Assembly (NCBI RefSeq): GCF_002343915.1
Contig: NZ_NETK01000001.1
Coordinates: 6,028,001 to 6,092,000, forward strand
Origin: Nannocystis exedens
GTDB taxonomy: Bacteria; Myxococcota_A; Polyangia; Nannocystales; Nannocystaceae
Reading direction: 5' to 3'
Length of the DNA: 64,000 nt
Shown here: in pieces, positions 8,659 through 16,024 of the stretch
Position numbering within the stretch: the stretch's first letter is position 1
Layout: the number at the start of each line of letters is the position of its first letter
Program-made: the position numbers and the translations under genes
The notes under the pieces: model-generated
Database searches by the model: none
Seen by the model: the letters and a program-made list of their open reading frames with translations, nothing else
What the model was told of the DNA's origin: nothing

Positions 8659-9231
8659 ATGTTGCGTAATATCCTGATGGTTTGTCCCGTCCTCGCCGTC
8701 GCGTCCCTGGTGGCCAGCCCGACGATGGCGCGTCCGCTGACCGCCGAGCCGGAGCAGGTGCACGGCCCCGGCCAGTGGGCGCCGGTCGGCCCCGGCGATC
8801 GCCCGGACCAGGGCTATTGGGAGCAGGGCATCGACGGCGCCGACGTGCTGCTGAACGCCTGCGTGCAGACCCAAATCTTCGTCGGCACCGGCAGCGAGGA
8901 TCGCTCCTACGACTGCGACACGCTGACGGGTCCGGCCTGCCTGGCGCGATGCGCCGACGAGGTCGAGAGCCGCGCGGCGACCTGCCGCAGCCAGTGTGAG
9001 GACGGCGGCGCGCTGTTCTGCGCGCCCAGCGAGCTCACGGCCCGCTGGGGCGGCTGGGGCTTCGGCCCCTGGCACGACGACGACTTCGGGCCCGGGTGGG
9101 GCTTCGGGCCCGGGTTCGGGCCCGGGTGGGGCTTCGACCCGATCGATCACATCGACCCCATCGACATCGACGAGCAAATCGTCTACATCGACACCTCGAC
9201 CTGCCTCCAGCTCGATTTGAACGAGGTGTGA
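8659..9231 (+). CDS. Small secreted Cys-scaffold protein, paralog 1 (Gly/aromatic insert)
   Basis: 190 residues with a Sec signal peptide (MLRNILMVCPVLAVASLVAS, cleavage near MARPL) and a GAAAGGA ribosome site. The mature part has eight Cys in the pattern C-x17-C-x7-C-x3-C-x10-C-x3-C-x7-C...C. It contains CDTLTGPACLARC and CRSQC, that is, twin Cx3C motifs. Between Cys7 and Cys8 lies an insert of ~60 residues made of FGPGWG-type Gly/Pro/aromatic repeats and then IDHIDPIDID. The end (VYIDTSTCLQLDLNEV) matches the other paralogs. I know no described family with this layout. Probably exported to the periplasm or outside the cell, where the disulfides can form. Confidence 0.8.
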   Translation: MLRNILMVCPVLAVASLVASPTMARPLTAEPEQVHGPGQWAPVGPGDRPDQGYWEQGIDGADVLLNACVQTQIFVGTGSEDRSYDCDTLTGPACLARCADEVESRAATCRSQCEDGGALFCAPSELTARWGGWGFGPWHDDDFGPGWGFGPGFGPGWGFDPIDHIDPIDIDEQIVYIDTSTCLQLDLNEV

Positions 9232-9384
9232 AGGGCCTGAGCGGCGCCCTCGCCCCCCCCGACGTCGCCGCGTCGGGCCGTGAGCGCCGGAGCTGTCCAC
9301 GAAGCAGGGGGACCGGCGATCTTTCGCCCGACGGACCCGCCTCCGCGTCGAATCGGGAGGGTGCGCACGGGTCGTCGCAATCCG

Positions 9385-9470
9385 CGGTCGTCGTCTCCGT
9401 CGTCCGTCGGTCCTGGCCGTCCTGGGAGGGGGTGCGTCAGGGCCGCGGACGCGGAGGCGGCCGCCGAAGA
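9385..9470. repeat. Degenerate copy of the conserved downstream stem-loop
   Basis: It contains TCCTGGCCGTCCTGGGAGGG and GGTGCGTCAGGG, nearly the loop sequence of the stem-loops at 11248 and 13665. The arms differ (GTCTCCGTCGTCC and GGACGCGGAGGC) but can still pair in part. It lies ~160 nt after the paralog 1 stop, the same relative place as in the other two copies. Confidence 0.5.
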
Positions 9471-10049
9471 GGCTCGCCGGTGGCCGACGATTCGTGCCAC
9501 CCCCGCGGGCCGCTGAACGGTTGGTTTTCGTCTTTATCTTTCTATAGAAAATCACGGCCGCAGGGCGGCGCCTCGACGGGGTGTCCGCGCGGGGCGGACG
9601 CCCGCGCGGCGAGCTGCGGGTCGATGCTCGCCGCGTAGGCCGCCGCGCCGCGGCGATTCGTCGTTTGTACAGGCGCGCGAGCCGGCAGCGGTCGGGGAGC
9701 ACTTCAGCCGCTCTCCAAGCGAGCCACGGGGCTTCGCGGGCCGTGTTCGCGGGGGGCGTCATCGGCGACGCGCTCTTTTCAAGAATGCGTCCGATCGTGG
9801 CCCTGTGGTGGGCTGTCTTTTCGCCATTGCCTTGAAGGCATTCTCTTCTTTTAAAAAGAACGAAAAAAAGAAGACGCGGCGGGCGGTCCGGGCGCGCCGG
9901 CGGACGATCCGTTCCCCGGGGTCGCGAGGCCGCGCCCCGTGCATGGGCACGAGATGTCTCTTGAGCCATGCTTGCGGGACGCGGAGGCGGCGCCCGGCGT
10001 GCGGGCCGGTCGCCGCGGCGAGCTCTCGTCGGTCGATCTGCGATCAATG

Positions 10050-10063
10050 TGTCCCTTCGGACA
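10050..10063. repeat. Dispersed palindromic element upstream of paralog 2
   Basis: TGTCC-CTTC-GGACA, a perfect 5-bp stem with a 4-nt loop, followed by TGTTG. Confidence 0.65.
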
Positions 10064-10516
10064 TGTTGAATCGATCGCGGTCGCGGCGCGCTGGCGGGCG
10101 GGCCGAACGCGTCATGGGGCCGAGCGGCCGCCGCGTTCCAGGTAGATCGTGCAATGCATGTCGCAGTGAATGCGATGTGTAGCCTCATGGGAATCAGTAT
10201 GTCGAATGAATTCGAGGTTCGGCGGGCTTCGGTGCGCGGACGGCTCCGGAGGCGTCGCCGCGGCCGGGGTGGATCGTCAATGATGATATGCACTTGCAGC
10301 GGGCGCCCGAATCGTCGGAGGGCGGGGCGCTCGGCGAATCACGGCCAGCGCGGCGGGCGGCGTAAAGGGTTGCGGGCGGGGCCGCCGGACCGCCGCGGGC
10401 GCCGGCGGGAGGGCGAGTTCGGCGATTCTGCGGGGCTCGGCGAGCGGCGGCGGTCCGTCGGCGGTTTCGCGGCGACGGCGGCCGCGTCGGCCGATGCGAT
10501 TCGCCACAGCTCCGCA

Positions 10517-10544
10517 TTGCCTCCGCGCGGGCTCACTGAATATT
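10517..10544 (+). promoter_or_regulatory. Conserved promoter-like block of paralog 2
   Basis: TTGCCT (10517-10522), a 16-nt spacer and AATATT (10539-10544) within GAATATTC. Upstream, GATGCGATTCGCCACA starts at 10493. The layout matches paralogs 1 and 3. Confidence 0.55.
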
Positions 10545-10604
10545 CCCAAGCGAACGCCGCGGGATCAGCTCGCGGCGCCACCGAGACAGAAGAGAGGAAT
10601 TCAC

Positions 10605-11072
10605 ATGCTTCGCAAGATCTTGATGCTCTGCCCCGCGCTCGCCTTCGCGTTGCCGCTCCTCGCGGCCGGCCCGTCGATGGCGCGGCCCCTCTCGATCCCG
10701 GCCCAGCCGGCGGAGTGGTGCTGGGGCGACGACGACTGCGGCGATTTCGGTGAAGACCTGCTGCTCGCGGTGTGCGTGCAGACCCAGATCTTCGTCCAGA
10801 CCGGCGAGCACGACCGCGCCTACGAGTGCGACACGTTGACGGGTCCGACCTGTCTCGCCAGCTGCGCCGGCGAGACCGGCGACGCCGGGGCCGCGTGCCG
10901 CAGCCAGTGCGACGGCGCCGGCGCCCTGTTCTGCGCGCCCAGCGACCTGAAGGCGCGCTGGGGCGGATTCAACGACGACGACGACGACGACGACGATCAC
11001 CACGACGAGCAGGACAATCTCGTGTTCATCAACACCGAGACCTGCCTCGAGCTCAATCTGGAAGATCAGTGA
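10605..11072 (+). CDS. Small secreted Cys-scaffold protein, paralog 2 (poly-Asp insert)
   Basis: 155 residues from ATG 10605. A good ribosome site (AGAGAGGA) rules out the longer open frame from 10494, which would cover the promoter-like block. The signal peptide is MLRKILMLCPALAFALPLL... to MARPL. The mature protein has the family Cys pattern with spacings 17-7-3-10-3-7, plus an extra Cys pair in EWCWGDDDCGD. Between Cys7 and Cys8 is NDDDDDDDDHHDEQDN, a poly-Asp/His tract that could bind cations such as Ca2+ (inference). The C-terminal FINTETCLELNL is shared with paralog 3. Confidence 0.82.
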   Translation: MLRKILMLCPALAFALPLLAAGPSMARPLSIPAQPAEWCWGDDDCGDFGEDLLLAVCVQTQIFVQTGEHDRAYECDTLTGPTCLASCAGETGDAGAACRSQCDGAGALFCAPSDLKARWGGFNDDDDDDDDHHDEQDNLVFINTETCLELNLEDQ

Positions 11073-11247
11073 GCGCGCGGGGGCCCGATCGGCCCTGCGT
11101 CCGGCGCGGTCGCGCCGGCCGGGGGAACGCAGCCGATCGCGGCGCCTGGCGGCGAAGAAGGGGCGCGGGGTGAGACGCCCCGGCCGCGGCGGCCGACCTC
11201 CGCGTGGCGCGGAGGCCTGGACACGGAGCCGCCGTAATCAGAAGGGT

Positions 11248-11312
11248 CGTCTCCGCCGCCTGCCTCTCCTGGCCGTCTGGGAGGGTGCGTCAGGGAGCAG
11301 GCGGCGGAGACG
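11248..11312. repeat. Conserved long stem-loop downstream of paralog 2
   Basis: CGTCTCCGCCGCCTGC (11248-11263) pairs perfectly over 16 bp with GCAGGCGGCGGAGACG (11297-11312) across a 33-nt loop. The copy at 13665-13728 is nearly identical, including the loop. It starts ~175 nt after the stop codon. It has no T tract, so it may be an RNA structure, a factor-dependent terminator or a mobile repeat. Confidence 0.85.
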
Positions 11313-12454
11313 CTCTTGGACGCCCCGCCGGGCGAGGCCTGCGTCGCCGAGAGTTCGACGCAGGCCGGTTTGCATGCCAGGTTCGACGAACCTGCACGCG
11401 AGGTGTCGGACGCGAGCTCGCCGGCGTGTGGGCCGGAGAGGTCGCGGGTCGACGCGGGAAGGCGTGCATCCGACACCTCCCTGCTATGACGGTGGTGCGC
11501 CGGCCGTGCAAGCGAAGATCGCCGCGCCCAGGGCTGCAGCGACCGCTACTGCCGCGAGCATCGGCTGCTGCCAATCGGTCGGCGCAGCGGGCGTCGGCGC
11601 GAAAGCATGGCGGGGCCGGGTCGTCGCGCATCTTGTCGCGAGGGGGCGCGGCCGGCGTTGTCTTGCATGAATGTCGAGGGTCGAATCTCGCGGCGTCGGC
11701 GGCTCCGCGAAGAAGGGTTCGGCCGGCCTCCGCGTCTCGGCAGCGGCGCGGTCGGCGTGGGCGCCCGGGCATGAATCTCGACGGCGGAAGCTCGCGGCCT
11801 CTCCGGCTCCGGCGGCGACGGGACTGGCGGTGAATCGCCGATGCGACGGCGCAGCGGGCGTCGGCGGATCGATCGCGGGGACGCGAGGAGGATCGGCGGC
11901 CGCGGAGGACACTCGCGGCTTCGCCGGCGCGGAGCTCCGCGAGCGAGACGGGCCGCAGAGACGAGCGCTGGACGGGCGGTGGGAGGACTTGGCCTCGGCG
12001 CGGGACGGCGAAGGAGCCATCGTTCGGATCGCGGCGGCGGGAGGGCGCGCGAAGCCGGGGTACGCTCCTCCACGCGGGCCGGGGTCTGGAGCTGGGGCTG
12101 CGACGGGCGACGAGCTGGCCCTGGTCTCGCCAGCCGGGCCGAGGGCGGCCGGACGTCGAACTCGATCGTTCTCCGGCCGTCGAGCGACGTGGTCATGCAT
12201 CGAAGGAGGCGAGCCGCGGGGACGAGGCGCGGCATGAGCGACGGAGCGTCGCGGGCGCGCGCGGTCGATCGGGCTCGACGCCGCGGCGGGGTCGACGCGG
12301 AGCGGACGAGCGGCGGGCGCCCGGCGCGGGCGCGATCGAAGAGCCGCTCGTGTCGCAAGGGCCGAGGCAGGAGCTCGTCGGGACGGAGCGCGCGGGGGCG
12401 CGGCGGACTCTGCGGTCGGTGGAGCCGCCGAGGCCGCGAACGGGGAATCATCAG

Positions 12455-12475
12455 GATGTCCATGGGGACATGTCC
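12455..12475. repeat. Dispersed palindromic element upstream of paralog 3
   Basis: ATGTCC-ATGG-GGACAT (12456-12471), a perfect 6-bp stem, is followed by GTCC. Confidence 0.75.
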
Positions 12476-12933
12476 GTTGATCTGTTCACGTCTGGCGGGC
12501 GGGGCGGTCGCGTGGGTGGCCCGGTGACCGGTCGTCCTGCCCTCGAAGTCGCATTCGCTGCGACCTGTGAGGCAGGATGGACGTATGTACATAGTGCGGC
12601 GGACCGGCTGGGACTCGCCCACGCGGCGGTGCGCGGAGCCCTCCGTCGAGCCGCCGCGGCCGCGACGCATCGTCAATGATGATATGGACTTGCGAATCAC
12701 GCGTGCGGGCGGCGGGCTCGTCGTCGCGGCGGGGCGCGCTATGAGCAATCGCCCGCGCGGCGGGCGGCGCCGAATTCGTGCGAGCGAGGGCGGCGAATCG
12801 CCGTAATCGCCGCCGCCGCCGGATGTGCGCGCGAGCCGGGGAAAACCGCGAATTCGCCGATCTGAGCCGGTTCGGGGGCTTCTATACGGCCGTTCGAGCC
12901 GGGCTCTTCGATGCGATTCGCCACAATCCGGCG

Positions 12934-12962
12934 TTGCGTCGGTTCCGGGGGCACTGAATATT
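12934..12962 (+). promoter_or_regulatory. Conserved promoter-like block of paralog 3
   Basis: TTGCGT (12934-12939), a 17-nt spacer and AATATT (12957-12962) within GAATATTC. GATGCGATTCGCCACAA lies just upstream (12910). Confidence 0.55.
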
Positions 12963-13017
12963 CCAACCGTCGCGGGGCCGACCCGCGGCGCTCCGAGAGA
13001 GAACGAAAGGAACCCCC

Positions 13018-13491
13018 ATGTTGCGCAAGCTCCTGATGCTCTGCCCCGCCCTCGCGTTCGCGCTGCCGTTCATCGCGGCGACCCCGTCGATGGCTCGCCC
13101 GCTCTCCATCCCGGCCCAGCCGGCGGAGTGGTGCTGGGGCGGCGACGACTGCGGCGACTTCGGCGAGGACCTGCTGCTCGCGGTCTGCACGCAGACCCAG
13201 ATCTTCGTCCAGACCGGCGAGCACGACCGGGCCTACGACTGCGACACGCTGGCCGGCCCGAGCTGCCTCGCGACCTGTGACAACGTCGCCGGCGAGGCCA
13301 CCGAGACCTGCCGCAGCCAGTGCGACGGCGCGGGCGCGATGTTCTGCGCCCCCAGCGAGCTGAAGGCCCGCTGGGACGACGACGACGACGACGACCACGA
13401 CTTCGACCACATCGACGAGGACGACTTCGGCGAGGACGCCCTGTTCGTCAACACCGAGACCTGCCTCGAGCTCAACCTCAACGAGAGCTGA
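13018..13491 (+). CDS. Small secreted Cys-scaffold protein, paralog 3 (Asp-rich insert)
   Basis: 157 residues, very similar to paralog 2 in the signal peptide (MLRKLLMLCPALAFALPF) and the first ~90 mature residues (QPAEWCWG, DCGDFGEDLLLAVC, QIFVQTGEHDRAYDCDTL). The Cys spacings 17-7-3-10-3-7 are conserved. The Cys7-Cys8 insert differs from paralog 2: ARWDDDDDDDHDFDHIDEDDF. The end, FVNTETCLELNLNES, is the family signature. GAAAGGA lies 7 nt before the ATG. The high identity of the scaffold against the diverged insert suggests a recent duplication followed by change mainly in the insert. Confidence 0.82.
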   Translation: MLRKLLMLCPALAFALPFIAATPSMARPLSIPAQPAEWCWGGDDCGDFGEDLLLAVCTQTQIFVQTGEHDRAYDCDTLAGPSCLATCDNVAGEATETCRSQCDGAGAMFCAPSELKARWDDDDDDDHDFDHIDEDDFGEDALFVNTETCLELNLNES

Positions 13492-14029
13492 CCGCGCTCG
13501 CTCGTGACGACGCCGCGCGACCGGGGCCGCCGCGCCGGGCAAGCACGGGTCGTCACACGCGACACCACGGAGAAGGGGCCGGGCGCGAACGGTCGCACCG
13601 GCCGCGGCAGGCCGGCCTCTGCGTCCACAGAGGCGGGTGCATGGGCCTGCCGACGCGAAAAGGTCGTCTCCGCCGCCTGCCTCTCTGGCCGTCTGGGAGG
13701 GTGCGTCAGGGAGCAGGCGGCGGAGACGCTCGTTCAGCGCCCCGCCGGGCGAGGCTCGCGCCGCCGAGAGTTCGGCGCGGGCCTCGCGAAATGCTTTTCC
13801 ATTTGTTGTTAAAAAGGGGGAAGAGAAAGAGATGCGTTGAAAGGGATGGCGAGCGAAGCCGCTGCGCCGACCGGACGGGGGGGTCGACGCAGGCGGCGTA
13901 GACCGCGAGCATGGCCATGACGCGCCGGGGCGGGCGAGCAAGCGAAGAGCGTCGCCCCGATGGGTCGGCGTACTCCGGCGAATCCCGCGAAGCGACGCGA
14001 CGACCTGCGCGGGCGACTCCGGCGCGGCC
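13492..14029. other. Non-coding interval after paralog 3
   Basis: It contains the second long stem-loop (13665-13728), a conserved GC-rich tail also present after the first one (GCCCCGCCGGGCGAGGC at about 13740 and 11321), and an AT-rich island at 13790-13840. No gene seen. Confidence 0.5.
13665..13728. repeat. Conserved long stem-loop downstream of paralog 3
   Basis: The arms CGTCTCCGCCGCCTGC (13665-13680) and GCAGGCGGCGGAGACG (13713-13728) are identical to those at 11248-11312. The loop is one base shorter. It begins 174 nt after the stop of paralog 3, the same offset as for paralog 2. Confidence 0.85.
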
Positions 14030-14545
14030 GACGGCGACGGAAGAGCGATCGCGCCTGGCCGCCGGCTCGGCGGGAGCTACGAGGCGCGGCCGGTCGCTGG
14101 CCCGGCGGGAGAGGACGGAGCGCGGATGGTCGCCGGCTCGGTGGCGGTCGGAGAATCGCGCCTGTTCGCCGGCCCGGTCAGAAGGCGGCGAATCGCGCCT
14201 GGTCTCCGGGCCGGTTGGGAGTCGACAAATCAGGCTGTTCGAAGGCGCGGGAGATCGTGCCCGCTCGTCGGCGCGGTGGGAGGGACGAATCACGCTGGTC
14301 GCCGGCGCGGTGGAGACGAACAATCGCGCCTGTTTTTCAGTTCGGTGAGGATGCGTCGAATCATGCTGCTCGCCGGCCCGGTTGAGAGTCGGCGAATCGC
14401 CTGCTCGCCGACTCGGGGGCGGTGGACAGGCCGCGCCTGCTCTCCGGCTCGGTTGGGGGCCGGCACGTCGGGTCGTTCGCGTGAAGGTGCCAAAAATCGT
14501 GCCTGCTCGCCGGCTCGCCGCGAATTGGATGAATCGTGGGAGGCG
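14030..14545. repeat. Degenerate ~35-bp tandem repeat array, about 15 units
   Basis: A unit close to CGGCGAATCGCGCCTG followed by NTCGCCGGCNCGGTNGG recurs every 28-40 bases. Clear units lie near 14040, 14150, 14200, 14290, 14350, 14390 and 14430, with more diverged ones between them. Unit length varies, so the array is not frame-preserving and is unlikely to code. The repeats are too divergent, and lack unique spacers, for a CRISPR array. Confidence 0.65.
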
Positions 14546-14758
14546 CTGCCGGCCGCAGGCCGTCCGCTCGCCGCCGCGGCCCTGCCGGTATTCTCCCGCG
14601 CACACGGACGCCGGCCGGCGCGCTCGACCGGCGTCCGCCCGACGCCGACGACGATCGTCGCGTGGCGTCATTGCATACTCCCTCCGGCTACCCAAGATCG
14701 CTCATGAAGCGCGCGGCCGGATTGGCCTGTCGTCGCGCCTCGCAAGAAAGGAGCCTCC

Positions 14759-15457
14759 ATGTTGCGCAACCTTCTCGTGTTGTTCCCTGCGGTCGCGCTC
14801 GCATTGCCGGTCGTCGCTGCCGCGAAACCGCTGACCACGCAGATCGAGGAGTCCTCGTACAAGCCGGGCAAGAAGCCCGGCAAGAAGCCCAGTGGGCAGC
14901 CGGGTGAGCAGCCCGGCGCGCAGCCCGGTGGGCAGCCGGGTGGGCAGCCCGGTGGTGGGCAGCCCGGCGGTGGGCAGCCCGGTGGCGGCGGCTCGGGGGA
15001 CGAATCCACCAGCGAGTCCCGCGAGGCCGAGCTCGACTTCTGCGCGACGGCCAAGGCGTTGGCCGAGGACAGCGGCTGCGATCGGGAGATCGGCGACGTC
15101 TGCCTCGCCGCGTGTGACTGGGGCGCCGACGATGTGGCCGTGTGTCGCAGCGCGTGCGTCGACGACGGCGCGCTGTTCTGCGCGACTCGCTTCAAGCCGG
15201 GCAAGAAGCCGGGCAAAAAGCCGGGCAAGAAGCCGGCCCAGCCCGGCGTGCCGCCGACCGAGCCCGGCGGCACGCCGCCGACCGAACCCGGCGGGGGCAC
15301 GGCCGAACCCGGCGGCATGCCGACCGAACCCGGCGGGACCCCGACCGGCGAAGGTGAGCAGCCGATCCTGCCCGGCGACGCGCCGCTCGAGGACGCCGGG
15401 CTGGTCTTCATCGACGTCGCCCGCTGTGCCTCGCTCGGCGTGATCGTCGACGGCTGA
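14759..15457 (+). CDS. Small secreted Cys-scaffold protein, paralog 4 (KPG/EPGG repeat inserts)
   Basis: 232 residues with signal peptide MLRNLLVLFPAVALALPVVAA and a GAAAGGA ribosome site as in the other copies. Before Cys1 there is a repeat module (KPGKKPGKKPSGQPGEQPG, then QPGG repeats). The Cys core follows with spacings 11-7-3-9-3-7 (GCDREIGDVCLAAC, CRSAC, GALFCA). Between Cys7 and Cys8 is a second module of KPGKKPGKKPG and PTEPGGTP repeats, and the end is LVFIDVARCASLG. It is the most diverged paralog. The basic and Pro-rich repeats suggest an extended, possibly wall- or polysaccharide-binding stretch (inference). The promoter-like block of paralogs 1-3 is not evident here. Confidence 0.78.
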   Translation: MLRNLLVLFPAVALALPVVAAAKPLTTQIEESSYKPGKKPGKKPSGQPGEQPGAQPGGQPGGQPGGGQPGGGQPGGGGSGDESTSESREAELDFCATAKALAEDSGCDREIGDVCLAACDWGADDVAVCRSACVDDGALFCATRFKPGKKPGKKPGKKPAQPGVPPTEPGGTPPTEPGGGTAEPGGMPTEPGGTPTGEGEQPILPGDAPLEDAGLVFIDVARCASLGVIVDG

Positions 15458-15528
15458 TCGCAGCCCGGCGGACGCGACCGGTCGCTCGAAGCCGGCGCGC
15501 CCGCGAATCCGTGTTCTTTCGCGTGGTC

Positions 15529-15556
15529 TTGACATTCCGACCGCACGCGCTAATCG
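15529..15556 (+). promoter_or_regulatory. Sigma-70-like promoter, possibly giving a leaderless mRNA
   Basis: TTGACA (15529-15534), a 16-nt spacer and TAATCG (15551-15556). The GTG start of the next gene is at 15563, where transcription would be expected to begin, so the transcript may be leaderless. Confidence 0.45.
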
Positions 15557-15562
15557 ATCGCC

Positions 15563-16006
15563 GTGGCGACAGCGAGCACCCCCGACCGCGACGACCCTCC
15601 GGAGACATTGACCCGTCTGCTCCGGGCCGAGCTGTCCGCGGTCGAGACCTACCGCGGCGCCCTGGCGCGGCTCGACGGCCGAGCCGCGGGCGCGCGGCTG
15701 CGGCAGATCTGCGTCGACCACAGCCGCGCGGTCCAGGTGCTCCGCGGGCTGCTCCTGCGCCACGGCGAGGCCGCGCCGGCCTCGACCGCGGGCCGCGAGC
15801 CGATCGCCGAGGAGCGCGGCGGCGACGAGCTGGTCGCCACCGTCCACGCGCTCCGCGACCACGAGGCGCGCCAGGTCGAGGCCTACCGGCGGGCGCTGGC
15901 CGACCCGGCGCTGACGCCCCAGGTCAAGGCGATGATCCGCAGCGACCTGCTGCGCCGCAGCGAGGCCCACGTGCCCACGCTCGAGGCGATGCTCGAGGCC
16001 GGCTGA
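15563..16006 (+). CDS. DUF2383-like ferritin-fold protein
   Basis: 147 residues, predicted fully helical. ETLTRLLRAELSAVETYRGAL and later LVATVHALRDHEARQVEAYRRAL each carry an E...E/H..E pattern as in four-helix ferritin-like proteins. The two-repeat layout and the ending HVPTLEAML resemble DUF2383/PA2169-type stress proteins. It may bind a di-metal centre. The start is GTG 15563; the next in-frame ATG is far downstream. It is convergent with the ATP-grasp gene, with a hairpin between the two stop codons. Confidence 0.65.
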   Translation: MATASTPDRDDPPETLTRLLRAELSAVETYRGALARLDGRAAGARLRQICVDHSRAVQVLRGLLLRHGEAAPASTAGREPIAEERGGDELVATVHALRDHEARQVEAYRRALADPALTPQVKAMIRSDLLRRSEAHVPTLEAMLEAG

Positions 16007-16024
16007 CCCCTCGCGGCCGGCCTC
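15995..16024. terminator. Hairpin spanning the stops of convergent genes
   Basis: GAGGCCGGC (15995-16003) and GCCGGCCTC (16016-16024) form a perfect 9-bp stem. The plus-strand stop lies in its loop and the minus-strand stop at its right edge. It is a candidate bidirectional terminator, without a T tract. Confidence 0.4.

Larger units (their letters stand above)
9232..10492. other. Long non-coding interval between paralogs 1 and 2
   Basis: About 1.26 kb with no convincing gene. It holds a degenerate copy of the downstream stem-loop (9385-9470), AT-rich islands at 9518-9560 and 9815-9880 that stand out from the GC-rich background, a palindromic element at 10050, and the start of the duplicated upstream block (ATCGTCAATGATGATATG at about 10273). 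Confidence 0.6.
11073..12933. other. Long non-coding interval between paralogs 2 and 3
   Basis: About 1.9 kb. It contains the 16-bp stem-loop at 11248-11312, then ~1.1 kb of GC-rich sequence with diverged internal repeats (GCAGCGGGCGTCGGCG at about 11585 and 11853; GCATGAAT...TCGA...CTCGCGGC at about 11666 and 11769). A palindromic element at 12455 and the duplicated upstream block (ATCGTCAATGATGATATGGA at about 12669) follow. No frame looks like a real protein. Confidence 0.55.

Noticed and set aside
9759..9950. Small minus-strand protein with FFSFFLKEENAFKAMAKRQ
   Set aside because: It is an effect of the AT-rich island. There is no ribosome site, and its continuation is Arg-rich shadow sequence.
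14030..14545. CRISPR array
   Set aside because: Units are degenerate, adjoin directly without unique spacers, vary in length, and no cas genes are near.
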